This document shows positions 7,824 to 17,226 of a DNA stretch of 64,000 nt, one piece after another. The position numbers were made by a program, and so were the translations under genes. The DNA comes from Lachnospiraceae bacterium (GTDB lineage Bacteria > Bacillota > Clostridia > Lachnospirales > Lachnospiraceae): contig JAJQHQ010000082.1 in NCBI GenBank assembly GCA_021199655.1, positions 30,893 through 94,892 of the forward strand, read 5' to 3'. Within the stretch, counting starts at the first letter, position 1, and the number at the start of each line of letters is the position of its first letter. The notes beneath the pieces were generated by a model. The model was not told where the DNA came from. It saw only the letters and a list, made by a program, of their open reading frames with translations, and did not search any database.

Positions 7824-9128
7824 TTACTCCTTATAATAGTCAAACTGAAGGTTATATATACGTACCGTATCGCCTTCCTGAATACCCAGATCTTCCAGCT
7901 GTTTTAAAATACCATTCTCACGCATGAAATTCTGAAAGAACTGAAATCCCTTTTCCGACTCCAGATTCGTATAGCCGAGCATTTTTTCAATGCGCGGTCC
8001 TTCCACAACATAGGTGTCCGGCTTCTCGGACGATTTCTCGACCGTAAAAGGAAGAGATTTGCCGGTAAAGTGCACCTGAGGATCATATTCCGCTTCAAAA
8101 ACAGTCGTTTCCTGCGGTAATTCATGGAGAAGGCTCTGTACGCAGCGAAGAAGTTCCGTAATTCCCTGTCCGCTGACGGCAGAAATGCCAAACACTGGTA
8201 TCCCCTGCGGCTCAAATTCTTCTTTCAGTCTTTTCAGCGGCGACTCATCCCCTTTAAGAGAACTGTCCGGTAAGGTATCAAGCTTGTTTGCCGCGATCAC
8301 CTGTCTGCGGTCTGCGAGGTCTTGCCGATAAGCTTTCAGCTCTTGATTGATCTTGTAAACATCGTCAACCGGATCACGGCCTTCTGTGGAAGCGGCATCC
8401 ACCACATGGATCATTACTTTTGTCCGCTCGATATGCCGCAAAAATTCATAGCCGAGTCCGGCTCCCTCTGAAGCGCCCTCGATCAGTCCGGGGATATCTG
8501 CCAGTACAAATCCGCCGCCGTCCATATCTACCACACCAAGATTCGGGGAGAGGGTTGTAAAATGATAATTGGCAATCTTTGGATTCGCGTTTGTAACGCG
8601 GGACAGTAAAGTGGATTTTCCGACGTTTGGAAAACCAATCAGCCCGACATCCGCAATCATTTTCAGTTCAAGAAGAACTTCCACTTCCTGAGCATCCTGT
8701 CCGGGCTGCGCATATTTTGGTGCCTGCATGGTCGGTGTGGCAAAATGCATATTCCCATATCCGCCCCGTCCGCCTTTCAGGATCACCTGCCTGTGATTAT
8801 CACCTGACATATCCGCAATTACTTTCCCTGATACGGCTTCTTTGATAACCGTGCCCGCAGGAACTTTCAGAATCAGGTCATTTCCATTGGAACCATGGCA
8901 GCGCCGTTTGCCTCCGGGTTCTCCGTCTTCCGCAGAAAACTTATGCCTGTGACGGTAGTTGAGCAGCGTAGTCTCTCCATCATCAGTCACAAATATCACA
9001 TCTCCGCCTTTACCGCCGTCTCCGCCGTCCGGACCGCCGTCCGGTATATATTTTTCTCTTCGAAAGCTGACATGTCCGTCACCGCCCTTGCCCGAGCGGA
9101 TTACGATCCTGGCTCTGTCTGCAAACAT
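7824..9128 (-). CDS. obgE: Obg-family GTPase
   Basis: This essential 50S-assembly and stress-response GTPase has the three Obg parts in its 434 residues. They are the glycine-rich Obg fold (about 1-158, starting FADRARIVIRSGKGGDG), the G domain with G1 GFPNVGKST, G3 DIPGL and G4 NKLD (about 160-335), and a C-terminal OCT domain (about 350-430). Length and motifs are typical. The gene follows rpmA after a terminator-like hairpin, so it may be transcribed at a lower level than the ribosomal protein genes. Confidence 0.97.
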   Translation of the reverse strand: MFADRARIVIRSGKGGDGHVSFRREKYIPDGGPDGGDGGKGGDVIFVTDDGETTLLNYRHRHKFSAEDGEPGGKRRCHGSNGNDLILKVPAGTVIKEAVSGKVIADMSGDNHRQVILKGGRGGYGNMHFATPTMQAPKYAQPGQDAQEVEVLLELKMIADVGLIGFPNVGKSTLLSRVTNANPKIANYHFTTLSPNLGVVDMDGGGFVLADIPGLIEGASEGAGLGYEFLRHIERTKVMIHVVDAASTEGRDPVDDVYKINQELKAYRQDLADRRQVIAANKLDTLPDSSLKGDESPLKRLKEEFEPQGIPVFGISAVSGQGITELLRCVQSLLHELPQETTVFEAEYDPQVHFTGKSLPFTVEKSSEKPDTYVVEGPRIEKMLGYTNLESEKGFQFFQNFMRENGILKQLEDLGIQEGDTVRIYNLQFDYYKE

Positions 9129-9172
9129 ATCTGTCTCCTATCTTATTTACAGTAATCGACGTAAGTCGTTTG

Positions 9173-9213
9173 ACAAAGAAAAGGCTTCAAACCACGATCT
9201 GATTTGAAGCCTT
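9173..9213 (-). terminator. Attenuating terminator between rpmA and obgE
   Basis: AAGGCTTCAAA (9181-9191) pairs with TTTGAAGCCTT (9203-9213); on the minus strand the stem is followed by TTTTCTTTG. It lies eight bases past the rpmA stop and would separate abundant L21/L27 message from obgE. Confidence 0.75.
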
Positions 9214-9221
9214 CCATAAAC

Positions 9222-9509
9222 TTATTCGGCTGCAACCGGATGAACGGAAACCTGCTTTCTGTCCCGCCCAAGGCGTTCATAACGAACGACGCCATCAGCC
9301 ATGGCAAACAGCGTATCATCTCCGCCCCGGCCAACATTCGTACCCGGATGGATCTTGGTGCCGCGCTGTCTGTAAAGAATATTACCGGCCTTTACAAACT
9401 GTCCGTCTGCCCTCTTCGCTCCCAGTCTCTTTGACTCGGAATCTCTGCCGTTCTTAGTCGAACCAACACCCTTTTTATGAGCGAAGAACTGAAGATTCAT
9501 ATTTAACAT
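9222..9509 (-). CDS. rpmA: 50S ribosomal protein L27 with cleavable N-terminal extension
   Basis: L27 reaches the peptidyl-transferase centre with its N-terminus. The 95-residue precursor begins [14 protein letters not shown]. Firmicutes precursors with this LQFFA/S motif are cut by Prp after FF to expose the functional AHKKG end, and the prp gene is immediately upstream. GGAGG precedes the first ATG, which supports inclusion of the extension. Confidence 0.97.
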   Translation of the reverse strand: MLNMNLQFFAHKKGVGSTKNGRDSESKRLGAKRADGQFVKAGNILYRQRGTKIHPGTNVGRGGDDTLFAMADGVVRYERLGRDRKQVSVHPVAAE

Positions 9510-9512
9510 TCG

Positions 9513-9839
9513 TCACACCTCCTTAACAGTAAGGTTCACATAATCATTTCCATATTCTTCCTGAATGCTCTTAAGCCCGAGCACCAGGCTATCCATCAGT
9601 AATGAGGTCTTTTCATTGGCTCCTTCGGGAAAGATCATCTTCAGATATCCTCCGTCGGAAGCAATCTCCTGCTCGAAAATCTGATCCGTAAGCGCTTCGA
9701 TCGAGTTCGCAGTGTTCAAAGCCAGAACCGATACGGCTGCGCATACGATATCTTCCCCACAGGAAGCATAATCTGCATGACCGTCAAATGAAAATCCTCT
9801 GTACTGACTGTCTGCTTTCCACACGGTAATAGTAATCAT
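9513..9839 (-). CDS. prp: Ribosomal-processing cysteine protease Prp
   Basis: Prp removes the N-terminal extension of L27. The 108-residue protein carries the catalytic pair: His in FDGHADYA (about residue 20) and Cys in EDIVCAAVS (about residue 33). It lies between rplU and rpmA, three bases from rpmA, the standard Firmicutes arrangement. Confidence 0.93.
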   Translation of the reverse strand: MITITVWKADSQYRGFSFDGHADYASCGEDIVCAAVSVLALNTANSIEALTDQIFEQEIASDGGYLKMIFPEGANEKTSLLMDSLVLGLKSIQEEYGNDYVNLTVKEV

Positions 9840-9844
9840 CTTGA

Positions 9845-10150
9845 TCAGCCATTGATCTTTTCAATCTTAACCTGTGTGTACTGCTGTCTGTGGCCGTTCT
9901 TTTTGTGGTAGCCTGTTTTTCTCTTATACTTGTAGACGATGACTTTCTTCGCCTTCGCATTGCGAACTACGGTAGCGGTAACCGTCGCATCTGCGACATC
10001 GGCACCAACCTTCAGGCCGTCATCACTTACTGCAAGCACCTGATCGAACGTAACCGTCTCGCCAGCTTCCACACCAAGCTTCTCTACGTTAATGATATCG
10101 CCTTCGGCTACTTTGTACTGTTTACCACCTGTTGCAATCACTGCGTACAT
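9845..10150 (-). CDS. rplU: 50S ribosomal protein L21
   Basis: The 101-residue L21 begins [14 protein letters not shown] and ends with [15 protein letters not shown]. The start is fixed by AGGAGG seven bases upstream; a longer open frame continues into the leader but has no signal. It is the first gene of the rplU-prp-rpmA unit. Confidence 0.96.
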   Translation of the reverse strand: MYAVIATGGKQYKVAEGDIINVEKLGVEAGETVTFDQVLAVSDDGLKVGADVADATVTATVVRNAKAKKVIVYKYKRKTGYHKKNGHRQQYTQVKIEKING

Positions 10151-10273
10151 ATGGCACACCTCCTGTCTATCATTACTCGCCAGATACGGTGATCGTTCTC
10201 TATGCTGTATAACCTGATGTAACAATCATGCTATATACCCAAAACGATGCTTGTACCTCTCTGTGCGGCATAC
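10151..10273 (-). promoter_or_regulatory. L21 leader (untranslated autoregulatory region)
   Basis: About 120 nt lie between the predicted transcription start and rplU. Position and length match the L21 leader of Firmicutes, where L21 is thought to bind its own mRNA. This call rests on position; the fold was not computed. Confidence 0.5.
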
Positions 10274-10279
10274 TTGATT

Positions 10280-10307
10280 AGTATAACATAACATAAAAAA
10301 TAGTCAA
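10280..10307 (-). promoter_or_regulatory. Sigma-A promoter of rplU-prp-rpmA
   Basis: On the minus strand TTGACT and TATACT are separated by 16 bp. The promoter abuts the stop codon of the upstream kinase gene, so the ribosomal protein genes are uncoupled from it. Confidence 0.75.
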
Positions 10308-11039
10308 CTATTTTTTTGAAGAATCCGTTTTCCCATATGGCTCTCCGTAATATTTGCTTCCGTATTTGCCATATTTGCCATATTTCCCGTAATAGCCATA
10401 ATGGCTGGACTTGCTGTAATCCACCTTATTCAAAATGGCACCGAGAATCGGCGTGCCGGTCTTTTCCAGCTGTCTTTTGATATCCTGCTCAAAACGGTAA
10501 CTGTTCCAGCCCTCTTCTATGACGATAACAGAGCCGTCGCACTTGCTGGCGATGATCGCGCTGTCCACCACGCTTCCAAGAGGCGGGGAATCGATCAGTA
10601 TGTAATCATAGCTTTCTCTTAATGCCGCAAGCATATGATCAAAATAGGTATCACTTAACAGCTCAGACGGATTAGGCGGTACCGGACCGGCAAACGCAAT
10701 ATAAAAATTCGGAACATTTGTCTGACAGATGATATCTACCAGTGATGCCTGCTTGGAAAGGAAATGTGTCATTCCCTTCACAGATGCTACCACATCGACT
10801 CTGCCTAACAATGCTGATTTTCGAAGATCAGCATCCAGTAAGAGGACCTTTTTTCCAATCTCAGATAACGAAATCGCAAGGTTCAGGACGACGTAGGTCT
10901 TTCCTTCATTCTGAGTACATGAGGTAAAAACGATTGCCTTTTTATCACTTCCGCAGAACTGAAGATTGGTTCGGAGGGATTTGCACGCCTCTGCACTGTA
11001 ATAATCCAGATTAGGTTTTTTTATCTCTATGTATTTCAT
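10308..11039 (-). CDS. Bacterial tyrosine kinase (CpsD/Wze-like BY-kinase)
   Basis: The catalytic half of a split BY-kinase that, with its membrane partner, tunes export or polymerisation of surface polysaccharide. The start MKYIEIKKPN is preferred because a GAAGGG site precedes it. Visible are a Walker A-like loop ending NEGKT (about 41-48), Walker A' LLLDADLRKS (about 66-75), Walker B YILIDSPPL, and a C-terminal tyrosine cluster with a repeated YGK unit (about 208-238), the autophosphorylation tail. It follows its Wzz-like partner by four bases. No glycosyltransferase, flippase or polymerase gene is nearby. Confidence 0.88.
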   Translation of the reverse strand: MKYIEIKKPNLDYYSAEACKSLRTNLQFCGSDKKAIVFTSCTQNEGKTYVVLNLAISLSEIGKKVLLLDADLRKSALLGRVDVVASVKGMTHFLSKQASLVDIICQTNVPNFYIAFAGPVPPNPSELLSDTYFDHMLAALRESYDYILIDSPPLGSVVDSAIIASKCDGSVIVIEEGWNSYRFEQDIKRQLEKTGTPILGAILNKVDYSKSSHYGYYGKYGKYGKYGSKYYGEPYGKTDSSKK

Positions 11040-11043
11040 CGTC

Positions 11044-11793
11044 TCAGCCCTTCCTCTTCTTTTTATTTTTACGCGCTTTCCGTTTTTTCTTCTCACGGAC
11101 GAGCGTTTCATCCAGAGGCATTGCTCCTAATACACTGATTCCAAGATATCGTTCCACATCTTCAGATGTTTTTACTTTATCATCCAGAATAAATATTACC
11201 ACCAGAACAGCAAGGGAAGCAACCAGCCCCAGAAGCGCTGCGATAAGGACATTTTTTGTCAGGCTTGGGCTGGACGGTTCGTCCGGAAGATTTGCTTCGT
11301 CTACGATATTAACAGACTCCAGCTCCATGATCTGTTTGATATGTACAACAGAAGCCTGACAGATCGCATCTGTGATCTTCTGAGCCATTTTCGGATCCGG
11401 ATCTGTCGCGCTGATCGCGATGACACGCGTATCCGACTGTGCAGATACCGTAACAACCTTCAGCAGTTCATCATACTTCATATCCAAATTCAGATCATCG
11501 ATCACCGACTCGATCACGGTGCGGCTCTGAATCATCTCAATATAATCCTCTGTCAGGTAGGTACTGCTCGTGATATCACTGCTTGTGACACTTTCATCTG
11601 ACTGCCGGTTCAGAACGTAGATCTTGGCCGTCGATGTATATTGAGGAGTAATAAACCAGTATGTAATAATAAAAGATAACAAAGCACATAAAACTGTAGC
11701 AAGGATCACGTAACCGATCTTTCTTAATATAAAAGAAAATATTTCTCCGAGATCAATTGTGATTTCATCGTTATTTTGTACATCCGTTTCCAT
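11044..11793 (-). CDS. Wzz/CpsC-like chain-length determinant and kinase adaptor
   Basis: A polysaccharide co-polymerase with two membrane segments (about residues 20-50 and 185-210), an extracytoplasmic loop between them and a basic cytoplasmic tail rich in Lys/Arg. CpsC-type proteins activate the BY-kinase encoded next to them. The start METDVQNN is chosen because GGGAGG lies six bases upstream; an earlier ATG has no site. The pair has its own promoter and sits inside an otherwise conserved ribosome-biogenesis gene order. Confidence 0.85.
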   Translation of the reverse strand: METDVQNNDEITIDLGEIFSFILRKIGYVILATVLCALLSFIITYWFITPQYTSTAKIYVLNRQSDESVTSSDITSSTYLTEDYIEMIQSRTVIESVIDDLNLDMKYDELLKVVTVSAQSDTRVIAISATDPDPKMAQKITDAICQASVVHIKQIMELESVNIVDEANLPDEPSSPSLTKNVLIAALLGLVASLAVLVVIFILDDKVKTSEDVERYLGISVLGAMPLDETLVREKKKRKARKNKKKRKG

Positions 11794-11845
11794 AAGCGTC
11801 CTCCCGATCATTCTATAATCTGCTATAAGCAGATTTGACTAGTTG

Positions 11846-11874
11846 ATTATATACTTCCATTTCCTTTTTGTAAA
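11846..11874 (-). promoter_or_regulatory. Sigma-A promoter of the Wzz/BY-kinase pair
   Basis: On the minus strand TTTACA and TATAAT are separated by exactly 17 bp, about 50 bp upstream of the Wzz-like start codon. Confidence 0.75.
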
Positions 11875-11950
11875 GAATTTTATTCGATTATATTTACCAA
11901 TTTTCTCAATATTTTGTAGTATCCGGCCGGATATCCTGCAAAAACTTGTG

Positions 11951-13153
11951 CTATATTACTTCATGCAGCGGTTTTTCTTTTTTCATACGTGTGATCTCCA
12001 CGAGAGACAGACGTGTCATATCAACAAGAACGGTTTTTATGGGATCCTTTCTTAAAAGGTCACTTAAAAATCGAAGAAGTTCGCTGTCGCTCTCAGAAGA
12101 TTCCATATTAATAAAATCTATCAGAATGATGCCGCTCAGGTTTCGCAGACGAATCTGTCTGGCAGCTTCCGCGGCTGCTTCCAGATTGATCTTATAGAAC
12201 GCTTTCTGTGGATTCCTGCTTTCTCCCTCATACTTCCCGGTATTTACATCGATCACAGTCAGCGCTTCCGTAGGCTGTATGACCAGATACCCTCCTGATT
12301 TCAGCCACACACGCTCCGAAATGGCTTCCTTCAGCTGACTTTCCAGAGAATACTTTTTATAAAGAGGCAAAAGCGGATCCTGATAAAGCGAAACCTTTTG
12401 CAGGTCTTCCGGCTGACAGAACGACACGTAATCTCTGATCTCATCGAATATGGACGGATCATCTGTCAGAAAACATTCGGCTTCATCCTGATAAAGATCT
12501 GATATTCGGGCTGCCCACGGATGGGGGCCGGATAAGAGACAACTGTAGCACACCCGGTGGGGAGCTGCATGCATCAGCGTATGATACTGTAAAAGCAGTC
12601 TGTGCATATCGGATTCAATGGTCTCCTTCTTTGCGCCTTTTGCATTTGTACGCAAAAGCCAGCCAAAGGAACGCTTCAGATCCTCATCCGGAACAAGCTC
12701 CGGCTCCAGTTCTTCCACAATAGCGGTCAGCCGTGCTTTTTCTTCTTTTTTCAGTTTGGACGATACACTGATTTTTCGGTTTCCTGTGGTCAAAAGGATG
12801 TATTTGCCGTGAAACGTCAGGTTTGTCGTCACAGAAGGATATTTGCTTTTTATTGCATCACGGGAAACCTGAACAAGAAGCTCATCTCCCGCCTGCGGCT
12901 TTTCGGAGGCTCCTTTTTTCGTATATATGGGATTGACAATCTCAGAAAACGGCAGATAACACACCGTACCCGGCAGGATTTCAACAAAAGCCGCGCCTAT
13001 ATTTTTGGCAATATCCCGGATCTTACCAATATAAATATTCCCCAGTATGGACTCATCGTGCTCTTCGTCACAATGAATTTCTATTGCTTTTCCATCGTTC
13101 AACAAGAAGGAAAAGATCTTTTCATGCATTTTGCAGATGATATACGGATTCAT
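11951..13153 (-). CDS. rng: Ribonuclease E/G family endoribonuclease
   Basis: This 400-residue single-strand-specific endoribonuclease has an S1 domain near the N-terminus (about 35-110) and the DNase I-like catalytic region with both metal-binding aspartates, TVIDVNTGKY (about 300) and IILIDFINM (about 345). The protein ends at LVEITRMKKEKPLHEV, close to where E. coli RNase G continues into the CPxCxG zinc-link, which is missing. It overlaps the upstream gene by four bases (ATGA), so translation is coupled. Likely roles are rRNA maturation and mRNA turnover. Confidence 0.92.
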   Translation of the reverse strand: MNPYIICKMHEKIFSFLLNDGKAIEIHCDEEHDESILGNIYIGKIRDIAKNIGAAFVEILPGTVCYLPFSEIVNPIYTKKGASEKPQAGDELLVQVSRDAIKSKYPSVTTNLTFHGKYILLTTGNRKISVSSKLKKEEKARLTAIVEELEPELVPDEDLKRSFGWLLRTNAKGAKKETIESDMHRLLLQYHTLMHAAPHRVCYSCLLSGPHPWAARISDLYQDEAECFLTDDPSIFDEIRDYVSFCQPEDLQKVSLYQDPLLPLYKKYSLESQLKEAISERVWLKSGGYLVIQPTEALTVIDVNTGKYEGESRNPQKAFYKINLEAAAEAARQIRLRNLSGIILIDFINMESSESDSELLRFLSDLLRKDPIKTVLVDMTRLSLVEITRMKKEKPLHEVI

Positions 13154-13857
13154 AGTATTTCTGTTCCCAGGTCATAAAGCGAAACAAATTTTTTCTCATT
13201 GCCGGAACCGGTGTCCGCATAAATCTCGCACCGATTGATCAAATAGGAAAAAGGTTTTGGCTGAAAGCCCCTTTGTTGCAGATACGCATCCATGACAAGA
13301 GCGGGCTTCAGATTCTCTTCACTGCCTGCGGCAAGCTTTAAAAATAATACACCTGATGAAACAGACCAGTCGTAGATCATTGGCCGTATGTTGACTTCTT
13401 TTTCCGCATGTTTCGTTTTTTTCAGAACCGGAATCTCTTTCCGGTTGAAAAAATCAGCCAGTCCGCCTTCCCAGTCCATATCCGGCGCATACCCTTCCCG
13501 AAAACGCAGTTCATAGTCCGCCGCCGCTACAAGTGTCATTGCTTTATTGGCTTTCCCATCCGGGATCCGGACAAAACCCGTGACTTTCATTTCGTCTGTA
13601 CCGGCCTCATTTAAAAGACGGATGGCATCCATAGAAGGGATGGACGAATTCAGTTCAATATCCATATACTCAGCGTCACTGGTCAGTCCGATTCCGAGTG
13701 GTGAAGCAAACGACATGATCATGTGGGGATGAATTCCCTCGGTATATGCCGCATCAATCCCGGACCGGCGTATCAGCTTCTGGAAATAACGCATAACATC
13801 AAGATGGCCGATAAACTTCATGCTTCCCTGCTTGGAAAATCTAATTCTTACTTTCAA
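13150..13857 (-). CDS. TIGR03936-family radical-SAM-associated protein (DUF2344)
   Basis: This protein accompanies the large radical SAM protein encoded just upstream; in some genomes the two are fused. It begins LKVRIRFSKQGSMKFIGHLD, typical of DUF2344. A TTG start at 13857 is proposed because a perfect AAAGGAGG sits eight bases upstream; it overlaps the preceding gene by 17 bases. The biochemical role is unknown, but the gene's constant linkage to rng and rplU suggests tRNA or rRNA modification or processing. Confidence 0.85.
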   Translation of the reverse strand: MKVRIRFSKQGSMKFIGHLDVMRYFQKLIRRSGIDAAYTEGIHPHMIMSFASPLGIGLTSDAEYMDIELNSSIPSMDAIRLLNEAGTDEMKVTGFVRIPDGKANKAMTLVAAADYELRFREGYAPDMDWEGGLADFFNRKEIPVLKKTKHAEKEVNIRPMIYDWSVSSGVLFLKLAAGSEENLKPALVMDAYLQQRGFQPKPFSYLINRCEIYADTGSGNEKKFVSLYDLGTEIL

Positions 13858-15715
13858 TACAGACGCCTCCTTTATAGCAGGCCGCACCACATCCGGAGCA
13901 TTTCTGCCGGCAGTTTGGTGTCACGGCAGCTTCTTTCGCCCGATGCCACTCATTTAACAGAAAACGTTTTGAAACTCCGACGTGAATGAAATCCCATGGA
14001 AAGATCTCATCCTCGCCGCGCTCACGTAATGTGTAAAAGTCCATATCGATGCCGGTATGTTTAAAAGCATCCAGCCAACGGTCATAATTCCAGAATTCCG
14101 TCCATGCGTCGTAAAGGGCTCCGTTTTTGTATGCATCTGAAATAACCTCTGCGATTTTGCGGTCACCGCGCGCCAGCACGCCCTCCAGAAGCGTGACATC
14201 CGCCTGATGCCAGTTGTAACGGATGCTTTTATGGTTCAGCATATCCTTTACTTCGTGATTGACCGTCTTTGCAAACCCAAGATAGTCTTCCATCGGATGC
14301 ATGGATGCCCACTGGAACGGAGTAAAAGGCTTGGGAACAAAAAACGAAGTGCTCACTGTGATCTGACATTTTCCATTGCGCTCTTCTTTTGGTATGGCAT
14401 AATACTCCCGTGCGATCTTATCTGCGAGATGTGCGATATCCCGGCGATCCTCTTCCGTCTCCAGTGGCAGGCCAAGCATAAAATACAGCTTTACTTTGTT
14501 CCATCCGCCATGAAATGCTTCACGGGCACCATCCAGGATCACTTCTTCCGTCAGTCCTTTATTGATCACATCCCGCATTCTCTGCGATCCGGCTTCCGGA
14601 GCGAACGTCAGACTGCTTTTCCGTACATCCTGCACGCGGCTCATAACATCGAGTGAAAACGCGTCAATGCGCAGGGAAGGCAGAGAAATATTGACATTCT
14701 GACTGCCAAATTCATCGATCAGATATGTGACGAGCCCTTTAAGATCGCTGTAATCGCTGGAACTTAAGGAGCTTAAGGAAATCTCTTCCTGCCCGGTGGC
14801 CTGCAGCATTTGTGCGGCATGCTCTTTCAGACATTCCAGACTGCGCTCACGCAGCGGACGGTATATCATGCCGGCCTGGCAAAAACGGCAGCCCCGGATA
14901 CAGCCGCGCTGGATTTCCAGCACCACGCGGTCCTGTGTCACCTGTATATAGGGAACCACCGGTTTCTCCGGATAGGGGGCAGAGGTCATGTCCATAACGA
15001 CCTGTTTTTCGATTGTAACCGGTATATCCGGTTCTGTCGGAAGGAACGACCGAATCGTCCCGTCCTCATTGTAGCTGACCTCATAAAGTCCCGGCACATA
15101 AATACCGGGAATTCCTGCTGCTTTATGCAGAAATTCTTTTCGCGTAGTTTTTCTTTTCTTACAGTCGATGTAAAGGTCAAAAAGAGCGTCATATACTGTC
15201 TCGCCCTCACCGATATAAAACAGATCAAAAAAAGGCGCGAGCGGTTCCGGATTATACGCGCAGGGACCGCCTCCGATCACGATAGGACCTTGATCCTGCC
15301 GGTCAGCGGAACGCATCGGTATCTGTGCGAGATCCAGAATCTGCAGTACATTCGTGTAGCACATTTCATATTGAAGTGTAATGCCAATGAAATCAAAATC
15401 ACGGATGGGTTCCTGAGATTCAAGAGCAAACAGCGGGATATGATCCCTGCGCATGATCTTATCAAGGTCTACCCACGGGGAATAGACACGTTCACACCAG
15501 ACATCCTGTCTTTTATTAAACATATCATACAGAATCTGAATGCCCAAATGCGACATTCCGATCTCATAGACATCGGGAAAACACATCGCGAAGCGGATCG
15601 CGATATCATATTTGCTTTTATCGTCCTTCATCACGGAGTTGATCTCGCCGCCGATGTAGCGGGCCGGCTTTTCCACTGAGAGAAGGATTTCGTCACTTAG
15701 TGCCAGTTTTCGCAT
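13841..15715 (-). CDS. TIGR03960-family B12-binding-like radical SAM protein
   Basis: This 624-residue protein has an N-terminal B12-binding-like region, a radical SAM core with the cluster motif RGCIRGCRFCQAG (CxxxCxxC), and a C-terminal cysteine group CRQKCSGCGAAC. Family members lie next to rng and ribosomal protein genes throughout Clostridia; the substrate is not established. GGGAGAAG precedes the ATG. It follows the his genes without a visible terminator, so readthrough from them is possible. Confidence 0.9.
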   Translation of the reverse strand: MRKLALSDEILLSVEKPARYIGGEINSVMKDDKSKYDIAIRFAMCFPDVYEIGMSHLGIQILYDMFNKRQDVWCERVYSPWVDLDKIMRRDHIPLFALESQEPIRDFDFIGITLQYEMCYTNVLQILDLAQIPMRSADRQDQGPIVIGGGPCAYNPEPLAPFFDLFYIGEGETVYDALFDLYIDCKKRKTTRKEFLHKAAGIPGIYVPGLYEVSYNEDGTIRSFLPTEPDIPVTIEKQVVMDMTSAPYPEKPVVPYIQVTQDRVVLEIQRGCIRGCRFCQAGMIYRPLRERSLECLKEHAAQMLQATGQEEISLSSLSSSDYSDLKGLVTYLIDEFGSQNVNISLPSLRIDAFSLDVMSRVQDVRKSSLTFAPEAGSQRMRDVINKGLTEEVILDGAREAFHGGWNKVKLYFMLGLPLETEEDRRDIAHLADKIAREYYAIPKEERNGKCQITVSTSFFVPKPFTPFQWASMHPMEDYLGFAKTVNHEVKDMLNHKSIRYNWHQADVTLLEGVLARGDRKIAEVISDAYKNGALYDAWTEFWNYDRWLDAFKHTGIDMDFYTLRERGEDEIFPWDFIHVGVSKRFLLNEWHRAKEAAVTPNCRQKCSGCGAACYKGGVCIESKN

Positions 15716-15734
15716 AAATACTTCTCCCCGTCTC

Positions 15735-17153
15735 CTATCGTTTCGCCAGCTCTTCCGTAATATCCTGCCAGCTCAGCCCCTTATCCGCCATCAGTACCAT
15801 CACATGATAAAGGAAATCCGAGATTTCATAGACGACCTCTTCGGGATCAGGATTTTTAGCAGCGATCACGATTTCCGTCGCTTCCTCGCCAACCTTTTTT
15901 AAGATCTTGTCGATACCCTTATCAAACAGATAATTGGTATAGGAGCCTTCCTTCGGGTGAATCTTTCGGTCTTCGATGACCGCAAATACATCCTCAAATA
16001 CTTTCATGGGGTTCGATTCGTTGTACTCTTTCTTCAGGATCGGCCGATAGAAACAGCTGCGGTTTCCGGTATGGCAGGCGGCGCCAATCTGCACGACCTT
16101 CGCGAGCAGTGTGTCGTTGTCGCAGTCGATCGCGAGTTCTCTCACATACTGGTAATGCCCGGATGTCAGACCCTTTACCCAGATTTCCTGACGGCTGCGG
16201 CTAAAATAGGTCATCCGGCCGGTACGGACCGTAAGGTTGTATGCTTCCTCATTCATATAGGCCACCATCAGTACCTCCAGCGTGCGATAATCCTGCACCA
16301 CCACCGGAAGCAGACCGTTGCAGTCCGGACGCACATCTTCCCAGGAAATAGAAGCCTCGTATGTATTTACCGGGATGTTTTTTGAAAGAAGGGCGTGTTT
16401 TAATTCCATGAAATCAAAATCTGGCCCGGCAAACTGACTGCAAAAAATACCGGAAAATCCATTTTCAGAAAACAAGGCTGCAGCGGACGGGACCGTAAAA
16501 TCTTCAAGAAGACAATAGAGCGAAAAAGAATCCACCGCTTCCGTCAAAGGCAACGGCTCCGATGAAAGGGGCTCTTCACAGGGAAAAACTTCAGATAGCC
16601 GAATACTTCCCGCAAGGGAAGGATCCAGAACGACAGCGCCGCCAATCAGGTCATAATGAGCCCCGGCCGCCTGCATTTCCTCAGAAGTCTTTACGCACGC
16701 GAGCATGCGTTCTTTTCCGAACCGGGCTGATGCTTCAGCTGTCAGCTCCACGTTTGCTTCTTTCGCATAGTTCAGAAAAACCTTCCGGCAGCCCGCGTAG
16801 ATCAGTTTTTTCACATCCTCCAGCCTGCGAATGTTTCCACCGCCGTAAAGCGGCAGATCCGTCGCACGGCTGATTTTTTTGATCAGACTGACGGACTGGT
16901 CATGCTCCGCGTCATTTTCAGATAAATCAAAAATGATCAGTGCGTCCGCACCGTGATTCTCGCAGGCAGACGCAAATTCCGCGGCATCTGCGCAAAGCCC
17001 TGTGCCGGAGTCTCCGGAACCGGAAACGGCCTGAAACGTTTCCCGGCCGCAACTGCATGCCGAATATTCCGAACCTTTTATATAAATTGGAACAAGTAAT
17101 TCCCTGTTATTCATTTCATCTCTATATGATGTTTGCAGAGGTACAAGCATCAT
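15735..17153 (-). CDS. hisIE: HisIE with N-terminal degenerate HisA/HisF-like barrel
   Basis: A three-part, 472-residue protein. Residues about 270-370 are phosphoribosyl-AMP cyclohydrolase (His[17 protein letters not shown], then DCDND and the Cys pair at 360/367). Residues about 383-472 are phosphoribosyl-ATP pyrophosphatase (His[17 protein letters not shown]). Residues about 15-265 resemble the HisA/HisF barrel ([18 protein letters not shown]), but both catalytic aspartates are gone: the first is Ile25 in VPIYIKG and the second Lys155 in LACVKTSE. The barrel is therefore probably structural or regulatory. The second Met has better spacing from AAAGGA. The gene ends the his cluster; hisA, hisF, hisH and hisC are not in the window. 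Confidence 0.9.
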   Translation of the reverse strand: MMLVPLQTSYRDEMNNRELLVPIYIKGSEYSACSCGRETFQAVSGSGDSGTGLCADAAEFASACENHGADALIIFDLSENDAEHDQSVSLIKKISRATDLPLYGGGNIRRLEDVKKLIYAGCRKVFLNYAKEANVELTAEASARFGKERMLACVKTSEEMQAAGAHYDLIGGAVVLDPSLAGSIRLSEVFPCEEPLSSEPLPLTEAVDSFSLYCLLEDFTVPSAAALFSENGFSGIFCSQFAGPDFDFMELKHALLSKNIPVNTYEASISWEDVRPDCNGLLPVVVQDYRTLEVLMVAYMNEEAYNLTVRTGRMTYFSRSRQEIWVKGLTSGHYQYVRELAIDCDNDTLLAKVVQIGAACHTGNRSCFYRPILKKEYNESNPMKVFEDVFAVIEDRKIHPKEGSYTNYLFDKGIDKILKKVGEEATEIVIAAKNPDPEEVVYEISDFLYHVMVLMADKGLSWQDITEELAKR

Positions 17154-17191
17154 GTTTCCTTTCTTTTAAATTGGTATCGTGGTTCCATACA

Positions 17192-17218
17192 TTCACTGTT
17201 CAGTACGTTCCAGGCTGT
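17192..17218. repeat. Degenerate copy of the 27-bp palindromic repeat
   Basis: The central ACTGTTCAGTAC-TTC of the family is kept but both outer arms have decayed. It lies between hisB and hisIE. Confidence 0.4.
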
Positions 17219-17226
17219 ATATGTAC

